A stretch of DNA of 64,000 bases from Alteromonas antoniana (GTDB taxonomy: Bacteria; Pseudomonadota; Gammaproteobacteria; Enterobacterales; Alteromonadaceae), in contig NZ_JAESDH010000002.1 in NCBI RefSeq assembly GCF_019249295.1, forward strand, positions 124,001 through 188,000, read 5' to 3'. A program made the translations under genes and the position numbers. The notes beneath the pieces were generated by a model. The model saw only the letters and a program-made list of their open reading frames with translations, did not search any database and was not told the origin of the DNA. Shown one piece after another: positions 7,900 to 17,225 of this stretch (its first letter is position 1; each line of letters starts with the position of its first letter).

Positions 7900-8748
7900 C
7901 TATGACCAGGCTTTAGGTTTCACGCCCACGAGGCGCTCAAATTCTTTATTATGGGTTTCAAAATATTCGACTAATTGCTCACGGCTTTCAGCATCGATGG
8001 ATGGCGGCCGCTCCTTGCTGTCGTTGACACGTCGCAATACTTTCGCGATACCAGAATCAACTACCCATTTAACGAAACGGGTATGGCCACGGCGTGATAG
8101 CCAGCGATAGCTTTGTACCAGTACATTTTCAAGCAACAAAAAGCGATAGTTTTTGGCTTCGTTACTAGGGACATGGTAATCCGCCGGCAGGTAATCGACG
8201 TTTTTAACCCCGATATGCTGATATATCTGGCGCATGCCTGCTGGTATGTCTTTAAGAAAGTCTTCAAGTACGATGACCAGAATTTGTTCTTTGGGAAATT
8301 CCGCGTAGAAGTTTTTCAGGTATTCGTGGTATCTGCCAGGCGCAAGGTTATCTTCGTCTTTTATGTACTCTGAAAATGACAGGCTCGGCGAAATATCTCC
8401 TTTCCTAATAGAGTGCAGGTAATTGGAGAAAGCACGTTTAACCGGGTTTCTGACAATGGCAATCAGCCTGGCGTCTGGAAAATGTTTTTTTATCCTTGCT
8501 GGTGCTTCAGGGTGCGCCAGGTAAGTGACAGAGAATTCTCCTTTAAGCAATCCATCATCGCCTGTGCCAAACTGAGACTCATACCAATCAAATTTATGCT
8601 CAGGATACAGATCACTGAAGTAGTTGAGTTCCTTCAGATTTTTACTGCTAATTTCCGGGTGTTTGACAATATTCTCATAAATCCAGGTAGAACCGCATTT
8701 CCCTGAGCCTATGCCAATAAAGTCCACCTTAAAGGGTGCATTATTCAT
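7900..8748 (-). CDS. Sulfotransferase (heparan-sulfotransferase-like)
   Basis: 282 residues. The PAPS loop is FIGIGSGKCGSTWIYENI (about residues 10-27) and the 3'-phosphate site is ARLIAIVRNPVKRAFSNYLHS with Arg and Ser. The segment EISSKNLKELNYFSDLY and the C-terminal FETHNKEFERLVG resemble the carbohydrate sulfotransferases of the NDST/HS3ST type, where KEL(N/H)(Y/F)F contributes to substrate binding. It is probably the first gene of the leftward operon, because about 310 bases without a gene lie upstream. It likely sulfates the glycan made by the neighbouring glycosyltransferases. Confidence 0.88.
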   Translation of the reverse strand: MNNAPFKVDFIGIGSGKCGSTWIYENIVKHPEISSKNLKELNYFSDLYPEHKFDWYESQFGTGDDGLLKGEFSVTYLAHPEAPARIKKHFPDARLIAIVRNPVKRAFSNYLHSIRKGDISPSLSFSEYIKDEDNLAPGRYHEYLKNFYAEFPKEQILVIVLEDFLKDIPAGMRQIYQHIGVKNVDYLPADYHVPSNEAKNYRFLLLENVLVQSYRWLSRRGHTRFVKWVVDSGIAKVLRRVNDSKERPPSIDAESREQLVEYFETHNKEFERLVGVKPKAWS

Positions 8749-9061
8749 GGCGGCGTCAACCTTCTTCCGATGAAACGATTATTAAGTACGACCTACAAAA
8801 ATAGTAGCAATATGTTTGCCGTAATGATGAAAGTCGGGAATGACAGTTGGATTACAAGTGTGTAAAAAACGAACAAGTTGTTGATTTTTTATAAAATATT
8901 TTATTAAGAAAAACTTAAAAGTCTGTATTTTGACGCTCGTGTCAAGCCGTTGACGGGGTAGATGCTCGAGAAGTGATAGCACGAGATTGTACAACAATGG
9001 TGCAAATTACGGTGTTGCACCGCTCAATACGGTGCAATCGTGCGGTGCAATGTCATACCTA
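8749..9061. promoter_or_regulatory. AT-rich intergenic region with clustered GGTGCAA heptamers, likely control region of the sulfotransferase operon
   Basis: This 313-base gap lies between two minus-strand genes. Positions ~8,870-8,940 are strongly AT-rich. Between 8999 and 9050 there are four copies of the heptamer GGTGCAA/TTGCACC, at 8999-9005, 9015-9021 (inverted), 9031-9037 and 9044-9050, with start-to-start steps of 16, 16 and 13. The density suggests an operator array, but the bound protein is unknown. The last repeat ends 12 bases from the stop codon of the upstream secreted-protein gene. No convincing -35/-10 pair was identified. Confidence 0.45.
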
Positions 9062-10138
9062 TTACTGATGCAATTGCTGGTGATACTGCCTGAGTTCACT
9101 GTGCCACGCCGGGTTATCGATATCCCATACATAGACTTCGAAATACTGGGCATTAAAGGCCTGCATCCCGTATTCAATACCATCTGTAGGTTGGCCGAAA
9201 CGAAGTTTGGGTACGTGGTTTATGTTAAAGGGACGGTCCCAACTCCCTAGCATCTGGAATCCTGTTAGCAGACCATTGGTATTGGCGAGATGTTGCGCCC
9301 AGCTTTTTTCAGGAAAGCCACGGTAATTACTGCAATTGGGGCACGGGCGGTTGGCAGCCAGATTATCCATCCACAGGCCAGTCTTGCTATAGCGCGAGAT
9401 AGCTGCCTCTATATCTTCCCAGAGCGCTTGCCTGCGGTTGCCATCGTGAATGGGCCACAGTGATACGAACGTCACCTGATTTGGAAAGAGGGCTTTTGTC
9501 ATATTCATCACAGGGAGAATATTGCCTTCGATTAATTGCTCCCGGGTAAATCCGGGTACGCTGGAGACGCTAACCTCACCTTCATCGCGTATCGCGCCAC
9601 CCGGAGTACCTGGAAAGGTAGGATGAAACAGGGCAAATGCAGAGTGATCCCGCAGACGGACAGGCCGCCCTCCGGCTTTAGGATCTGCAATTCTGTGGTT
9701 TGCTGCAGCCGTTAAAAAAGCGCGGTATCGCTCGAGTAATTCTGGGTCCCAGGGTAACGGGCGCAACGTGCCCCCGGCAATGTAGGTACTGATTTGCCTG
9801 TCCTGACTAAGGTAGCGCGGTAAGTCCGGCATGATGATCCAGGAAAACTTTTTGTCGATAGCGGCAAGCCGGGTAACGATATGTGTCAGCGGTTTGAAAT
9901 CGTAAATACCCTGGGAAGGCTCCATTTCGCGCCAGCTGTATCGCCAGGCAAATCCGTCGACGAAGTCATAATCGCGGATATTCGCATCCCGAAACGTACC
10001 CCGGTTGCCATCCAGCACATAAATCCCCGTAAGTGCCGATGTCGCTTGTTGAGCAACAGTATGAAAAGACGTAAAGCAGAAAAAAATGACAGCTGCCAGA
10101 GACGCTGCTGCATGCTTTTGGAAAAATTGATATGTCAT
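9062..10138 (-). CDS. Secreted TIM-barrel glycoside-hydrolase-like protein, copy 1
   Basis: About 358 residues from the ATG at 10138, which has a TAAGGGT ribosome site upstream; an in-frame ATG at 10201 lacks one. An N-terminal signal peptide (HAAASLAAVIFFCFTSFHTVAQ) precedes LTGIYVLDGNRGTFRDANIR, then WRYSWREMEPSQGIYDF, the W-x-x-(M/L)EP-x-x-G-x-(Y/F)DF pattern of clan GH-A enzymes such as GH42. Features shared with copy 2 are HPTFPGTPGG, RDEG, LWMDNLAA, a CPNC (CxxC) motif, GFQMLGSWDRPFN and QYFEVYVWDI. The Glu residues of RDEG and YFEVY are plausible acid/base and nucleophile. The substrate is unknown; it may trim or process the cluster polysaccharide. Confidence 0.72.
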   Translation of the reverse strand: MTYQFFQKHAAASLAAVIFFCFTSFHTVAQQATSALTGIYVLDGNRGTFRDANIRDYDFVDGFAWRYSWREMEPSQGIYDFKPLTHIVTRLAAIDKKFSWIIMPDLPRYLSQDRQISTYIAGGTLRPLPWDPELLERYRAFLTAAANHRIADPKAGGRPVRLRDHSAFALFHPTFPGTPGGAIRDEGEVSVSSVPGFTREQLIEGNILPVMNMTKALFPNQVTFVSLWPIHDGNRRQALWEDIEAAISRYSKTGLWMDNLAANRPCPNCSNYRGFPEKSWAQHLANTNGLLTGFQMLGSWDRPFNINHVPKLRFGQPTDGIEYGMQAFNAQYFEVYVWDIDNPAWHSELRQYHQQLHQ

Positions 10139-10636
10139 GATATGACCCTTAGTTGAAAGTAGGTTCGCGTTTGTCGTATTCCATTCGCATAGCGATGTCA
10201 TTCAGTGTCAGTGCCACGTATTGTGATGTAACAACACGTATTACGTCCGGTGCAGTCGTTATATTTAGTCCGTGCTCGCAATGACCAACCGCCGTAGCGG
10301 CTCGCCTGGTTTAAGCTATAAAGGGGAGGAAGGGGGCCATATACTGCGCTCAGTAAGATGACGGCCGTTTTATGTCTTTTATAGTCTGATGGCAAAAGCC
10401 GGGCCAATCTCCTGAAACAGACAGTTATTTAAGGCTGCGTCAGCGCAGCAGAAAAGAATTCTTCGAATAAACAAGCACCTGTTCATGTCTGTTTTGGATG
10501 ATGTGTCATGCTGAGTGCACGATACTTAACAGCGATAGCAAGCTACATGTTGCCATTCGGTAACAGGATGAATCGACGAACTGTTTCAGTGTGATTTGTG
10601 CGTGAATGAAGAGGAAGTGGCTTTTGCAGAGAAAGG
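10139..10636. other. Intergenic region without a recognisable gene
   Basis: About 500 bases separate the two secreted paralogues. I see no supported ORF; a 69-codon minus-strand frame at 10198-10407 has no recognisable product or ribosome site. The stretch next to 10139 should hold the promoter of copy 1, so the paralogues are probably transcribed separately. No repeat or RNA gene was recognised. Confidence 0.5.
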
Positions 10637-10662
10637 AAAACACCCGCAGAGGCGGGTGTTTT
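10637..10662 (-). terminator. Rho-independent terminator after the second secreted paralogue
   Basis: A perfect 11-base stem AAAACACCCGC / GCGGGTGTTTT with a 4-base loop lies just downstream (minus sense) of the stop at 10685. On the minus strand it ends in TTTTCCTTTC. Confidence 0.75.
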
Positions 10663-10684
10663 AAGGTTAGGAAGCTAAATACGA

Positions 10685-11788
10685 TTACTGGTGCAGACGT
10701 TCTTGCATTTCTTTCAGGCCTGCCTGCCAGTCTTTGCGCTCGATATCCCAGATGTAAACTTCAAAGTATTGAGAATCAAACTTATCAATTGCAAAGTCCA
10801 TTCCGTCCATAGGTGTGCCGTTTTCTACTTTAGGAACGTGGCTTACGTTGAAAGGACGGTCCCAGGTACCCAGCATTTGGAAACCGGTCATCAGACGGTC
10901 AGATACGTTAGTCATATGCTTTGCCCAGCTTACCTGCGGAAAGCCTTTATACGGCGCACAGTATGTGCAGTCACGTGAAGCGGCGAGGTTGTCCATCCAG
11001 ATACCGGTATTCCAGTATTGAGAGAATTTGTCCTGTAGCGCTTCCCATAGTGGCTGGCTGCGATCATTGTCGTTAATTGGCCACAGAGAGAAGAAAATCG
11101 CTTGTTTAGGAAACGTCTTGCGGAACAAACTGGCGACGAAATCGACGTTACCATCAATTAACTTACTCCGGGAGTAGCCAGGAATATCTTTGATTTTGAT
11201 ACCCTCGTCGCGCATACCACCGCGAGGCGTTCCTGGAAAGGTAGGGTGCAAAATAGCGTTAACTGAGTGCCATTTAAAAGGGATCATGCGGCCATCGCGT
11301 TTTGGATCCGGCATACGATGCATAGATACTGCTTTTACAAAAGCTTCGTAACGCGCCAGCAGTTTCTCATCCCAGGGAGAGGGAATGGCTTCGTTATTAT
11401 AAATATATGTGTCCATTCCGGGTTCTTTAGCCAGATAGTCAGGCAGATCTGACATGATAATCCAGGACATTTTTTTATCGATGTCACTCAGGCGTTTAAC
11501 AATGTGCTCGAGGCCACGGAAATCGTATTCCCCTTTCTTAGGCTCCATGTCAGCCCAGGAAAACCGCCAGGTATAGCCGTCAACAAAGTCATAATCGCGG
11601 ATATTAACGTCACGGTATGTACCGCGGTTACCGTCAAGAATATAAAGTCCGGTAAGTGGCTTCATTTTTTCATTTGCAGCAAGAACGTCAGAAGCAGAAG
11701 AAAAAGTTAATGCAAGTGCTGCAGAAGCAGTAAAGACTGCTTTTTTTAAAGAAGAAGCGTGTTTGGAAAAAAAGTTACTACACAACAT
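10685..11788 (-). CDS. Secreted TIM-barrel glycoside-hydrolase-like protein, copy 2
   Basis: 367 residues with an N-terminal signal peptide (KKAVFTASAALALTFSSAS, probable cleavage near VLA-ANE). It is a clear paralogue of the protein at 9062-10138: LTGLYILDGNRGTYRDVNIR, RFSWADMEPKKGEYDFRGL, HPTFPGTPRGGMRDEG, IWMDNLAASRDCTYC, GFQMLGTWDRPFN and QYFEVYIWDIE all align. The conserved MEP-x-x-G-x-YDF start, RDEG and YFEVY suggest a clan GH-A hydrolase with two carboxylates. The CxxC pair may form a disulfide in the periplasm or outside. A TTGAGG site precedes the ATG. It has its own terminator, so it is a separate transcription unit. Confidence 0.74.
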   Translation of the reverse strand: MLCSNFFSKHASSLKKAVFTASAALALTFSSASDVLAANEKMKPLTGLYILDGNRGTYRDVNIRDYDFVDGYTWRFSWADMEPKKGEYDFRGLEHIVKRLSDIDKKMSWIIMSDLPDYLAKEPGMDTYIYNNEAIPSPWDEKLLARYEAFVKAVSMHRMPDPKRDGRMIPFKWHSVNAILHPTFPGTPRGGMRDEGIKIKDIPGYSRSKLIDGNVDFVASLFRKTFPKQAIFFSLWPINDNDRSQPLWEALQDKFSQYWNTGIWMDNLAASRDCTYCAPYKGFPQVSWAKHMTNVSDRLMTGFQMLGTWDRPFNVSHVPKVENGTPMDGMDFAIDKFDSQYFEVYIWDIERKDWQAGLKEMQERLHQ

Positions 11789-12110
11789 GGGAAAACCTCA
11801 ATACTACGAAAAAAGAGTGCGCGGGGCTGACCCCTCAACGCGGTAGTGAGAATAGAGCGACGACTCTCGGATTACAAAAGGTATTGGTTATGAGTACTTA
11901 TCAATAGGTATGTATAATTAAACAGTTGTTTAAAATCAGTGATTTATGTATTCGTTAAAGGTGTTTTCCCCCATACAAAATATAATTATGTACACTTTTT
12001 GTACTGAAATTATGTTTTTTTAAAATGAAAAATACGGTGTGCACCATTGAGGTGCGGGCGGAAATAAGTAATATTGGAAAGTTTTTCATAAAAAAGTACT
12101 AGGTCAGATT
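11789..12110. promoter_or_regulatory. Divergent promoter region with palindrome GGTGTGCACC
   Basis: This 322-base AT-rich region separates the divergent secreted-protein gene and the isochorismatase-family gene and must carry both promoters. A perfect 10-base palindrome GGTGTGCACC lies at 12036-12045, preceded by AATA (12031). It closely matches ATTACGGTGTTGCACC at 9006-9021 and AATACGGTGCAA at 9026-9037, so the same regulator may act at both sites. No certain -35/-10 boxes are assigned. Confidence 0.45.
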
Positions 12111-12683
12111 ATGCTTTCAGAAAAAAACTCATGCGGACTTATTATTGTCGATATTCAGGGTAACCTCGCTGACCTGGTCAAGGATGGAAAAAATCTTCAA
12201 TCCCGGGTAATGACATTGGTCACGTTATGCCAGGCGCAAAAACGTCCGGTTATTCTTTGTGAGCAAATGCCAGAAAAGCTGGGTGCAACCGTGAGGCAAA
12301 TCTCTGACGCCGCAGGCGCGGCCAGTCGCTTTCAGAAAAGTAGCTTTAACGCTATGCAAAACACCGATTTCAAAAACGCTGCACTAGGCGCAGAGCGCTG
12401 GGCAGTCGTCGGGATCGAGGCGCACATCTGCGTGTATCAGACCGTCAAGGGGTTAATGGCTGAAGGCATAGGTGTATCGTTGGTCACTGATGCCGTATCA
12501 AGTCGGCACGCGGGTGACCGCGAAGTAGCGATAAGAAGTATGCAGGCTGCGGGGGTGAGGTTAACAACGACCGAAATGCAACTTTATGAATGGCTTGAGC
12601 GGGCCGATACCTCCTTATATAAGCAGATGCTGCCCCTGATAAAAGCATTACCGCCTAATGCGTCCAGCGATAACCCTCAATAG
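12111..12683 (+). CDS. Isochorismatase-family cysteine hydrolase
   Basis: 190 residues. The family triad is visible: Asp in LIIVDIQGNLADLV (about residue 15), a Lys in ASRFQKSSFNAM, and the catalytic Cys in VVGIEAHICVYQTVKGL, preceded by the cis-peptide GIEAH region. The sequence resembles YcaC/nicotinamidase-like members more than siderophore isochorismatases; the actual substrate (an amide, nicotinamide-like compound or ester) is unknown. It is divergent from the secreted paralogue. Its closeness to a chorismate-lyase-like gene 8 kb away may be coincidence. Confidence 0.85.
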   Translation: MLSEKNSCGLIIVDIQGNLADLVKDGKNLQSRVMTLVTLCQAQKRPVILCEQMPEKLGATVRQISDAAGAASRFQKSSFNAMQNTDFKNAALGAERWAVVGIEAHICVYQTVKGLMAEGIGVSLVTDAVSSRHAGDREVAIRSMQAAGVRLTTTEMQLYEWLERADTSLYKQMLPLIKALPPNASSDNPQ

Positions 12684-14103
<1,420 letters not shown>

Positions 14104-14116
14104 GGCAGTAGTTAAT

Positions 14117-16501
14117 ATGAAAATTAGTGAAAAATGGTTAAGAGAGTGGGTTAACCCGTCACTGTCCACCAATGAACTGTCTGAGCAACTGAGCATGGCA
14201 GGCCTGGAAGTGGACGGGGCTGAACCTGTAGCAGGTGAGTTTACCGGTGTGCTGGTGGGTGAAGTGGTCGAGTGCGGGCAGCATCCGAATGCCGATAAAC
14301 TGCGTGTGACCAAAGTCAGCGTTGGCGGTGATGAGTTACTGGATATCGTTTGCGGCGCGCCTAACTGTCGTCAGGGCATCAAAGTCGCTGTGGCTGTGGT
14401 TGGTGCGGTACTGCCAGGTAACTTTAAAATAAAGAAAGCCAAACTCCGCGGCGAACCGTCAATGGGTATGCTGTGTAGCTTTTCCGAGCTGGGTATTAGC
14501 GATGATCACGACGGCATCATGGAATTGCCGCAGGATGCCCCTATCGGGAAGGATCTGCGTGACTACCTGAACCTGGACGATGCCAGCATTGAGATTGATT
14601 TAACGCCAAACCGTGCAGACTGCCTCGGTGTTCGTGGTATCGCCCGTGAAGTAGGTGTGCTGAACAATCTTGACGTGTGCGAACCTGTAATTGAAGACGT
14701 TGCTGCGCAGTCAGACGAAAAGCGTAGCGTGACATTATCGGCTCCGGAAGCCTGCCCACGTTATCTTGGTCGGGTTATCAATGGCGTAAATGTTAAAGCA
14801 GACTCGCCGCTCTGGTTGAAAGAAAAACTTCGCCGTAGTGGTATTCGCAGCATAGACCCCATCGTTGATGTGACTAACTTTGTGCTGCTTGAACTTGGCC
14901 AGCCGATGCACGCGTTTAATTTGAACGCCATTGAAGGTGCTATCAACGTGCGAATGGCAGAGCAGGGCGAAGAAATTACTCTGCTGGATGAAAGCACGGT
15001 TGAGCTGAGCGACAACACGCTGGTTATCGCTGATGACAACAAAGCGCTGGCCATGGCAGGCATTTTTGGTGGTCTGCACTCCGGTGTCACGCTGGAAACC
15101 ACGGACATTCTTCTGGAGAGTGCCTTCTTTGCACCCGATGCAATAATGGGACGTGCGCGTCAGTATGGTCTGCACACTGACGCATCACACCGCTATGAGC
15201 GCGGTGTCGATCCGCAACTTCAGCGAAAAGCCATGGAGCGCGCTACCGCGCTGGTGCTGGAAATTTGTGGCGGTACACCTGGCCCGGTGGTAGAAGCGGT
15301 GGATGACGCCAAACTTCCAACGTCTGCAACGGTTACCTTACGTAGAGAAAGACTACACAATGTGCTGGGTGTGGCGATTAACGATGATAACGTAAGTGAG
15401 ATTTTACGACGTCTGGGTATGGATGTTGAAAAAACCGATGCTGGCTGGAAAGCCGATGCGCCAAGCTATCGTTTTGATATCGCGATTGAAGAAGATTTGA
15501 TTGAGGAAGTGGCGCGAGTTTATGGTTATAACAATATTCCTAATGTGGCGCCGAAAGCGACCCTCAGCATGCTGCCAGCAAAAGAAGCTGAACTTGCAGT
15601 CGGGACGCTCAAGGCGTTAATGGTGGATCGTGGTTTCAATGAAGCTATTACCTATTCCTTTGTTGATCCCAAAGTACAGGACGCGTTATTCCCAGAGCAT
15701 AAATCGTTGGTGCTTCCTCACCCGATTTCTTCTGATATGTCCGTTATGCGGGTATCGCTGTGGCCAGGCCTGCTCGGCGCCGCTGCCTATAACCAGAAGC
15801 GCCAGCAATCGCGCATTCGGATGTTCGAAACCGGGCTTCGCTTTATTGCCGATGCACAAGCACCCAGTGGTGTCTCACAGCAACCAGTGATTGGCGGAGT
15901 TTTGGCCGGTCGTCGTATGGACGAACATTGGGACGGTAGCGATGAACAAGTCGACTTTTATGATGTCAAAGGCGAGGTCGAAGCGCTGTTGGCGTTGACG
16001 GGCAGAACGGATATCAGATTTGAAAGCGCTGCGCACAGTGCGCTGCATCCGGGAATGACGGCGAAAGTCTTACTGGGTGAAAAAGAAGTGGGCTTGTTAG
16101 GCGCCGTGCATCCGCAATATACTAAATTACTTGGAGTTTCTGGCCGTCCGTTTGTTTTTGAGCTTGATCTTACGGCGATTACAGGGCGTAATCTTCCTGA
16201 AGCTGTGCCTGTGTCCAAGTACCCGGCAAACCGCAGAGATATTGCGATTACGGTGAAAGATGAGGTCAGTGTAGGAAGCCTTCTTTCTTATGTAGAAAAA
16301 GTTGGCGTAAATCAACTAGTTGGCCTAAACTTGTTCGACGTGTATAAAGGGAAGGGAATTGAGCCCGGTTATAAGAGCCTGGCGATATCACTCACCCTTC
16401 AGGATCCGGAAAAAACCCTGGAAGAAGCTGAGATTCAGCATGCTGTAGATACTGTGGTTAAAAGTCTGGAAACCAAATTTGGGGCAGCGTTAAGAGAGTA
16501 A
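14117..16501 (+). CDS. pheT: Phenylalanine--tRNA ligase beta subunit
   Basis: 794 residues, the usual bacterial length. The N-terminus [18 protein letters not shown] is followed by a tRNA-binding EMAP-like domain ([32 protein letters not shown]), the B3/4 editing domain ([32 protein letters not shown]), the B5 domain, a catalytic-like core ([19 protein letters not shown]) and a C-terminal anticodon-binding fold ([18 protein letters not shown]). It forms the PheRS tetramer with PheS and edits misacylated Tyr-tRNA-Phe. ihfA follows after 3 bases. Confidence 0.98.
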   Translation: MKISEKWLREWVNPSLSTNELSEQLSMAGLEVDGAEPVAGEFTGVLVGEVVECGQHPNADKLRVTKVSVGGDELLDIVCGAPNCRQGIKVAVAVVGAVLPGNFKIKKAKLRGEPSMGMLCSFSELGISDDHDGIMELPQDAPIGKDLRDYLNLDDASIEIDLTPNRADCLGVRGIAREVGVLNNLDVCEPVIEDVAAQSDEKRSVTLSAPEACPRYLGRVINGVNVKADSPLWLKEKLRRSGIRSIDPIVDVTNFVLLELGQPMHAFNLNAIEGAINVRMAEQGEEITLLDESTVELSDNTLVIADDNKALAMAGIFGGLHSGVTLETTDILLESAFFAPDAIMGRARQYGLHTDASHRYERGVDPQLQRKAMERATALVLEICGGTPGPVVEAVDDAKLPTSATVTLRRERLHNVLGVAINDDNVSEILRRLGMDVEKTDAGWKADAPSYRFDIAIEEDLIEEVARVYGYNNIPNVAPKATLSMLPAKEAELAVGTLKALMVDRGFNEAITYSFVDPKVQDALFPEHKSLVLPHPISSDMSVMRVSLWPGLLGAAAYNQKRQQSRIRMFETGLRFIADAQAPSGVSQQPVIGGVLAGRRMDEHWDGSDEQVDFYDVKGEVEALLALTGRTDIRFESAAHSALHPGMTAKVLLGEKEVGLLGAVHPQYTKLLGVSGRPFVFELDLTAITGRNLPEAVPVSKYPANRRDIAITVKDEVSVGSLLSYVEKVGVNQLVGLNLFDVYKGKGIEPGYKSLAISLTLQDPEKTLEEAEIQHAVDTVVKSLETKFGAALRE

Positions 16502-16504
16502 ACT

Positions 16505-16801
16505 ATGGCACTAACCAAAGCCGAGATGGCTGAACACTTATTCGAAAAACTGGGTATTAACAAAAGAGACGCAAAGGATCTGGTTGAAATGTTCTTTGAG
16601 GAAATCAAAGGCGCCCTGGAGTCCGGAGAACAAGTGAAACTGTCGGGTTTTGGTAATTTTGACCTGCGGGATAAAAACGAACGACCAGGAAGAAACCCCA
16701 AAACCGGGGAAGATATTCCTATTAAAGCGCGTCGGGTCGTGACGTTCCGCCCGGGTCAAAAGCTGAAAAGCCGGGTAGAGAACTCTAAACCGACGGATTA
16801 G
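16505..16801 (+). CDS. ihfA: Integration host factor subunit alpha
   Basis: 98 residues. The sequence starts [20 protein letters not shown], has [21 protein letters not shown] in the beta-ribbon arm including the intercalating proline in RPGRNPKTG, and ends [19 protein letters not shown] alpha pairs with IhfB to bend DNA about 160 degrees. Its position right after pheT is the conserved gammaproteobacterial arrangement, so it is co-transcribed with pheST. Confidence 0.97.
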   Translation: MALTKAEMAEHLFEKLGINKRDAKDLVEMFFEEIKGALESGEQVKLSGFGNFDLRDKNERPGRNPKTGEDIPIKARRVVTFRPGQKLKSRVENSKPTD

Positions 16802-16826
16802 TCCGATACGGTTATCTCTTCAATAA

Positions 16827-16849
16827 CGCGGGTGCGCACAGCACCCGCG
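16827..16849 (+). terminator. Hairpin terminator after ihfA
   Basis: Perfect 9-base stem CGCGGGTGC / GCACCCGCG with a 5-base loop, followed by GTTTCTC. It is 25 bases past the ihfA stop; the T-tract is short. Confidence 0.65.
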
Positions 16850-16956
16850 GTTTCTCACGCGCGTGCATAACGTTTTAACATGTGACGTTAGCCTCGTTGT
16901 CTTGCCTGAATCGCAAACCATTCACTGCAAAAATGAACACCAAATGTCAAAAGGGT

Positions 16957-17225
16957 CTAGAGAGTGTTGACCTTTGTTCATTATTTATGTTGGTGACTAA
17001 AATGGTTGAAAACAAGGCGTCGTTGACGCCGTTTGGCAATCCAAATAAGTCAGCGACAACGCAGTTAGCAGTCATTTTAGTCCCAACCCTTCGGGCAGTG
17101 GCCAGTTTTGCATCATACTGCTCACAAATTCGCTTATTTAGACCACTAAACTACGCTCATTCGCGATTGTCTGATGCAAAACTGACCGACTGCATGAAAT
17201 ATGAACAAATGACAACACTCTCTAG
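16957..17225. repeat. MITE-like non-coding repeat with 25-bp terminal inverted repeats
   Basis: The ends 16957-16981 and 17201-17225 are inverted copies matching at 23 of 25 bases, beginning CTAGAGAGTGTTG and ending TTTGTTCAT. Inside are further exact inverted pairs: GACTAAAATG (16995-17004) with CATTTTAGTC (17073-17082), GGCGTC/GACGCC, and a 13-base pair CAGTTTTGCATCA (17103-17115) with TGATGCAAAACTG (17172-17184). There is no transposase; the 184-codon frame across it is not a credible protein. Both termini show CTAG, which could be a target duplication or part of the terminal repeat. The right end supplies the TAG stop of the DUF2785 gene. Confidence 0.75.

Noticed and set aside
9001..9050. 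Sigma-54 promoter (GG-N10-GC) within the heptamer array
   Set aside because: Spacings of GG and GC dinucleotides in both strands were 9 or 16 rather than 10, so the -24/-12 rule is not met.
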